A stretch of 8,685 nucleotides of DNA from Alphaproteobacteria bacterium (GTDB lineage Bacteria; Pseudomonadota; Alphaproteobacteria; CACIAM-22H2). Below, piece after piece: positions 6,110 through 8,685 of this stretch. The stretch spans positions 1 through 8,685 of the forward strand of contig CANMWW010000060.1 in assembly GCA_947500965.1 (NCBI GenBank), in the 5' to 3' direction. A model generated the notes under the pieces. That model was given only the letters and a program-made list of their open reading frames with translations, was not told the DNA's origin and searched no databases. The translations under genes were made by a program, and so were the position numbers. How positions within the stretch are numbered: position 1 is the first letter of the stretch; each line of letters begins with the position of its first letter.

Positions 6110-8422
6110 ATGGCCTACGACGTCCTTCCCGGCCTCGGGCAGCCGCTGCGGCGGCTGGAGGATCCGCGCCTCCTGACGGGCGGCGGGCACTTCGCCGCCG
6201 ACCGCGCGCCCGCCGATGCCCTGCAGGTGGTCTTCCTGCGCTCGCCCCACGCCCATGCGCGCATCCGCGCGATCGCGGCCGGCGCCGCGCGCGCGATGCC
6301 GGGGGTCGCCGCGGTCTACACCGCCGAGGACACGGTGGCGGCCGGGCTCGGCCACAATCCCTGCCTCGTGGAGATCAAGGGCGTCGACGGCAGGCGGCAT
6401 GTCGAGCCGCCGCGCCTGCCGATGTCGCCGGGGCGCGTGCGCCATGTCGGCGAGATCGTGGCCATGGTCGTCGCCGACACGCTCGACCGCGCGCGCGACG
6501 CCGCGGAGGCCATCGAGGTCGACTGGGAGCCGCTCGACGCGGTGACCACGGGCGACGCGGCGCTGCTGCCGGGGGCGCCGCTCCTGCACGACGAGGCGCC
6601 GGGCAACCTCGTCTGCGACTGGCGCAAGGGCGACGAGGCCGCGACCGCGGCAGCCTTCGCGCGCGCCGCGCACGTCGCGCGCGTGTCGTTCCGCGCCAAC
6701 CGCATCCTCGCCAGCTACGTCGAGCCGCGCGCCGCGCTCGCGGAGTGGGACGCAGGCACGGGCGTCGTCACGCTGACCACGCCCTCGCAGGGCGTGCATG
6801 TCATCCACCGCCTGCTCTGCGACCACGTGCTGAGGATCCCGCGCGAGGCGCTGCGCGTGGTGAGCGAGGACGTCGGCGGCGGCTTCGGGCCCAAGCTGCC
6901 GCCCTATCCCGAGCAGGCGCTGGCCTGCTTCGCCGCGCGGAAGCTCGGGCGCACGGTGCGCTGGGTGCAGGAGCGCACCGAGCACCACCTCGCCGACACG
7001 CATGCGCGCGACCTCGTGGCCGAGGCCGCGCTCGCGCTCGACGCCGAGGGGCGCTTCCTCGCGATCCGCGTCGACGCGGTCGCGAACTACGGCGCCTATG
7101 TCTCGGCGGTGACGCCGACCATCACGACGGGCGGCATGGCGAAGGTGCTGACCTCGCTCTACGACGTCCCGGCCGCCTTCATCGCGATGCGCTGCGCCTT
7201 CTCCAACACCGCGCCGGTCGATGCCTTCCGCGGCGCCGGCAAGCCGGAGACGGGCGTGCTCGTCGAGCGCCTCGTCGACGAGGCCGCGCGCGCCACCGGC
7301 CGCGACCCGGTCGAGCTGCGCCGGCTCAACATGGTCCGGCGCGACGCGTTCCCCTACCGCACCGCGCTCGGCTACCTCTACGACAGCGGCGACTTCCAGC
7401 GGCTGATGGACGAGGCGCTGGCCCTGGGCGACGACGCGGGCTACGCCGCGCGCCGCGCCGCCTCGGCCGCGCGCGGCCTGCGCCGCGGGCGCGGCCTCTC
7501 CTGCCACCTCCACGGCTCGGGCGGCTGGGGCGACGAGACGTCGATCATCACGATCGGCGCCGATGGCGTGATCGAGGCGCGCACCGGCACGCAGAGCCAG
7601 GGCCAGGGCCACGCCACCGCCTACGCGCAGGTCGTCGCCGCCGTGTTCGGCGTGCCGCCGGAGCGCGTGCGCATCGTCCAGGGCGACAGCGCCACCATCC
7701 CGCGCGGCGGCGGCACCGGCGGCTCCTCCTCCATGATCGTCTCCGGCACGACGATGAAGCGCGCCTCCGACGCCGCGATCGAGGCGGCGCGCGCGCGCGC
7801 GGGCGAGGTGCTCGAGGCCGCGACGATCGACATCGAGTTCCGCGATGGCGGCTTCGCCGTCGTCGGGACGGACCGGCGCATCGGCCTGTTCGAGCTCGCC
7901 GCGCGCGCCGGCGCTATCGAGGGCCGCGCCGACTTCGCCGACACGGTCGAGACCTGGCCCACGGGCGTCGCGCTCTGCGAGGTCGAGGTCGATCCCGCGA
8001 CCGGCGTCGTGCGGCTCGACGGCTTCGTGGCCGCGGTCGACGTGGGCACGGTGGTCAACCCGATGCTCCTCGCGGGCCAGCTGCATGGCGGCTACGCCAC
8101 CGGCGTCGGCCAGGCGCTGCTCGAGGACGCGCGCTACGACGAGAGCGGCCAGATGGTCGCGGCGACGCTGATGGACTACGCGCTGCCGCGCGCGGCGGAC
8201 CTGCCGATGTTCGCGCACGCGATCGCCTCCAACCCCTCGCCCAACAACATCCTCGGCATCAAGGGCGTGGGCGAGCTGCCGACCAACGGCGCCGCGGCCG
8301 CGGTCGCCAACGCCGTCGTCGACGCGCTTGCCGCGGATGGCGTCAGCCACGTCGAGCTGCCGATGACGCCCGCGCGCGTCTGGCACGCCATCCAGGATGC
8401 CGCCCGAGGGAGAGCGAGATGA
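6110..8422 (+). CDS. Molybdenum hydroxylase large subunit (xanthine dehydrogenase / CoxL-like form II)
   Basis: This is a 770-residue molybdopterin-binding catalytic subunit of the xanthine oxidase family, a full-length CoxL-type protein. Such enzymes hydroxylate N-heterocycles or aldehydes with water and pass electrons to FeS and FAD subunits. The N-terminal Ald_Xan_dh domain opens with GQPLRRLEDPRLLTGGGHF (10-28). The cofactor domains contain DVGGGFGPK (254-262), AFRGAGKPE (372-380), GTQSQGQGH (493-501), GDSATIPRGGGTGGS (525-539), VDVGTVVNP (643-651) and KGVGE (718-722), where E722 aligns with the catalytic base of the family. The active-site loop AFRGAG lacks the Cys of true CO dehydrogenases (AYRCSFR), so CO oxidation is ruled out and an organic substrate is expected. 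No small FeS (CoxS/XdhA-like) or FAD (CoxM-like) gene flanks it; the partners must lie elsewhere. It sits 27 bases after tetR and overlaps the amidase start by 4 bases, so it is probably co-expressed with both. The substrate is not identifiable; the context suggests a ring nitrogen compound. Confidence 0.93.
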   Translation: MAYDVLPGLGQPLRRLEDPRLLTGGGHFAADRAPADALQVVFLRSPHAHARIRAIAAGAARAMPGVAAVYTAEDTVAAGLGHNPCLVEIKGVDGRRHVEPPRLPMSPGRVRHVGEIVAMVVADTLDRARDAAEAIEVDWEPLDAVTTGDAALLPGAPLLHDEAPGNLVCDWRKGDEAATAAAFARAAHVARVSFRANRILASYVEPRAALAEWDAGTGVVTLTTPSQGVHVIHRLLCDHVLRIPREALRVVSEDVGGGFGPKLPPYPEQALACFAARKLGRTVRWVQERTEHHLADTHARDLVAEAALALDAEGRFLAIRVDAVANYGAYVSAVTPTITTGGMAKVLTSLYDVPAAFIAMRCAFSNTAPVDAFRGAGKPETGVLVERLVDEAARATGRDPVELRRLNMVRRDAFPYRTALGYLYDSGDFQRLMDEALALGDDAGYAARRAASAARGLRRGRGLSCHLHGSGGWGDETSIITIGADGVIEARTGTQSQGQGHATAYAQVVAAVFGVPPERVRIVQGDSATIPRGGGTGGSSSMIVSGTTMKRASDAAIEAARARAGEVLEAATIDIEFRDGGFAVVGTDRRIGLFELAARAGAIEGRADFADTVETWPTGVALCEVEVDPATGVVRLDGFVAAVDVGTVVNPMLLAGQLHGGYATGVGQALLEDARYDESGQMVAATLMDYALPRAADLPMFAHAIASNPSPNNILGIKGVGELPTNGAAAAVANAVVDALAADGVSHVELPMTPARVWHAIQDAARGRAR
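8408..8412 (+). promoter_or_regulatory. Ribosome binding site of the amidase gene
   Basis: GGGAG lies 6 bases upstream of the ATG at 8419, inside the last codons of the hydroxylase gene. Together with the ATGA stop-start overlap it supports this start and a coupled mode of translation. Confidence 0.6.
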
Positions 8423-8685
8423 CCGAGCCCTGCGACCTGCCCGCCGTCGAGGCGCGCCGCCTGATCGGCGCGAGGAAGCTCTCGCCGGTGGAGCTGCTGC
8501 GCAGCTGCCGCGCGCGCGCCGACAAGGTGAACCATGCCGTCAAGGCGCTGACCGACACGTGCTGGCCGCGCGCCGAGAAGGAGGCGCGCGCCGCCGAGCG
8601 CGCGATGATGCGCGGCCACGAGATGCCGGCGCTGCATGGGCTGCCGCTGGGCGTGAAGGACCTCGACGACGCCGAGGGGCTGGTC
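8419..8685 (+). CDS. Amidase-signature family amidohydrolase, N-terminal part
   Basis: Amidase-signature enzymes hydrolyse linear amides, carbamoyl compounds or ureido acids through a Ser-cisSer-Lys triad. Only the first 89 codons are visible; family members have about 450-500 residues. The N-terminal helix region (LIGARKLSPVELLRSCRARADKVN, within residues 15-38) has the standard 'SPVEL' start of the family. LHGLPLGVKDLDDAEGL (72-88) is the characteristic block with the catalytic lysine, here K80. The serine residues of the triad lie past the edge. The ATG overlaps the hydroxylase TGA as ATGA and has GGGAG 6 bases upstream, so the two genes are translated together. GatA of the tRNA amidotransferase has the same block, but the catabolic context and lack of gatC or gatB argue against it. 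The substrate is inferred only from the neighbours: a linear amide or ureido product of ring opening. Confidence 0.88.
   Translation, partial: MTEPCDLPAVEARRLIGARKLSPVELLRSCRARADKVNHAVKALTDTCWPRAEKEARAAERAMMRGHEMPALHGLPLGVKDLDDAEGLV

Noticed and set aside
7785..7805. A run of alternating GC dinucleotides.
   Set aside because: It lies within the hydroxylase gene and encodes an ordinary Ala/Arg helix segment. Similar runs occur throughout the window.
5357..8386. A 1009-codon open frame on the minus strand, antisense to tetR and the Mo hydroxylase.
   Set aside because: The product is repetitive Arg/Ala/Asp/His sequence with no recognisable fold and covers two well-supported genes on the other strand. 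It is a GC-driven shadow.
6110..8422. Aerobic CO dehydrogenase large subunit (CoxL form I).
   Set aside because: The active-site loop reads AFRGAGK instead of AYRCSFR, so the Cys that carries the Cu-S-Mo cluster is absent, and coxM and coxS are not adjacent.
8419..8685. GatA subunit of the Glu-tRNA(Gln)/Asp-tRNA(Asn) amidotransferase.
   Set aside because: The visible block is shared by all amidase-signature enzymes. The gene is fused by overlap to a Mo hydroxylase gene, not to gatC or gatB, which suggests a catabolic amidase.

Overview
The window is extremely GC-rich and almost entirely coding, with tight gene packing and short or overlapping junctions. Codon use, a Tat-type exported binding protein and the gene families present suggest a high-GC proteobacterium, most likely an alphaproteobacterium of the Rhodospirillales/Acetobacterales type. 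That placement is an inference from composition and gene content, not a phylogenetic result.

Layout. Two divergent gene sets meet near 5317-5380. The leftward set (minus strand, read from 5316 down to 1) contains hyuA (N-methylhydantoinase/5-oxoprolinase A type), hyuB (B type, start overlapping the hyuA stop), a Tat-exported NMT1/TauA-like substrate-binding protein, and the ATPase of the same ABC importer, which is cut by the window edge. The transporter permease is not in view and probably lies beyond position 1. The rightward set (plus strand) contains a TetR-family regulator, a xanthine dehydrogenase/CoxL-type molybdenum hydroxylase large subunit without its usual FeS and FAD partner genes next to it, and an amidase-signature enzyme whose ATG overlaps the previous stop codon and which is cut by the right edge.

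Regulation. A 20-bp near-perfect inverted repeat (TGTTGACC-ACGC-GGTCAACA, 5343-5362) sits 18 bp before the tetR ATG and about 26 bp before the better hyuA start (GTG 5316). Its 16-bp core matches the E. coli RutR consensus, as I recall it (TTGACCAnnTGGTCAA), at all but one defined position. One operator could therefore control both arms.

How the genes could work together (inference): import of a small N-heterocycle or cyclic amide by the ABC transporter, hydroxylation of the ring by the molybdenum enzyme, ATP-dependent ring opening of a hydantoin-, oxoproline- or pyrimidine-like lactam by HyuA/HyuB, and hydrolysis of the linear amide or ureido product by the amidase. A TetR repressor responding to the substrate or an intermediate would switch the locus on. 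No single step is proven by the sequence, and the exact substrate cannot be read from it. There is no stretch longer than 300 bases without a gene, and I see no RNA gene, mobile element, CRISPR array or strong terminator.
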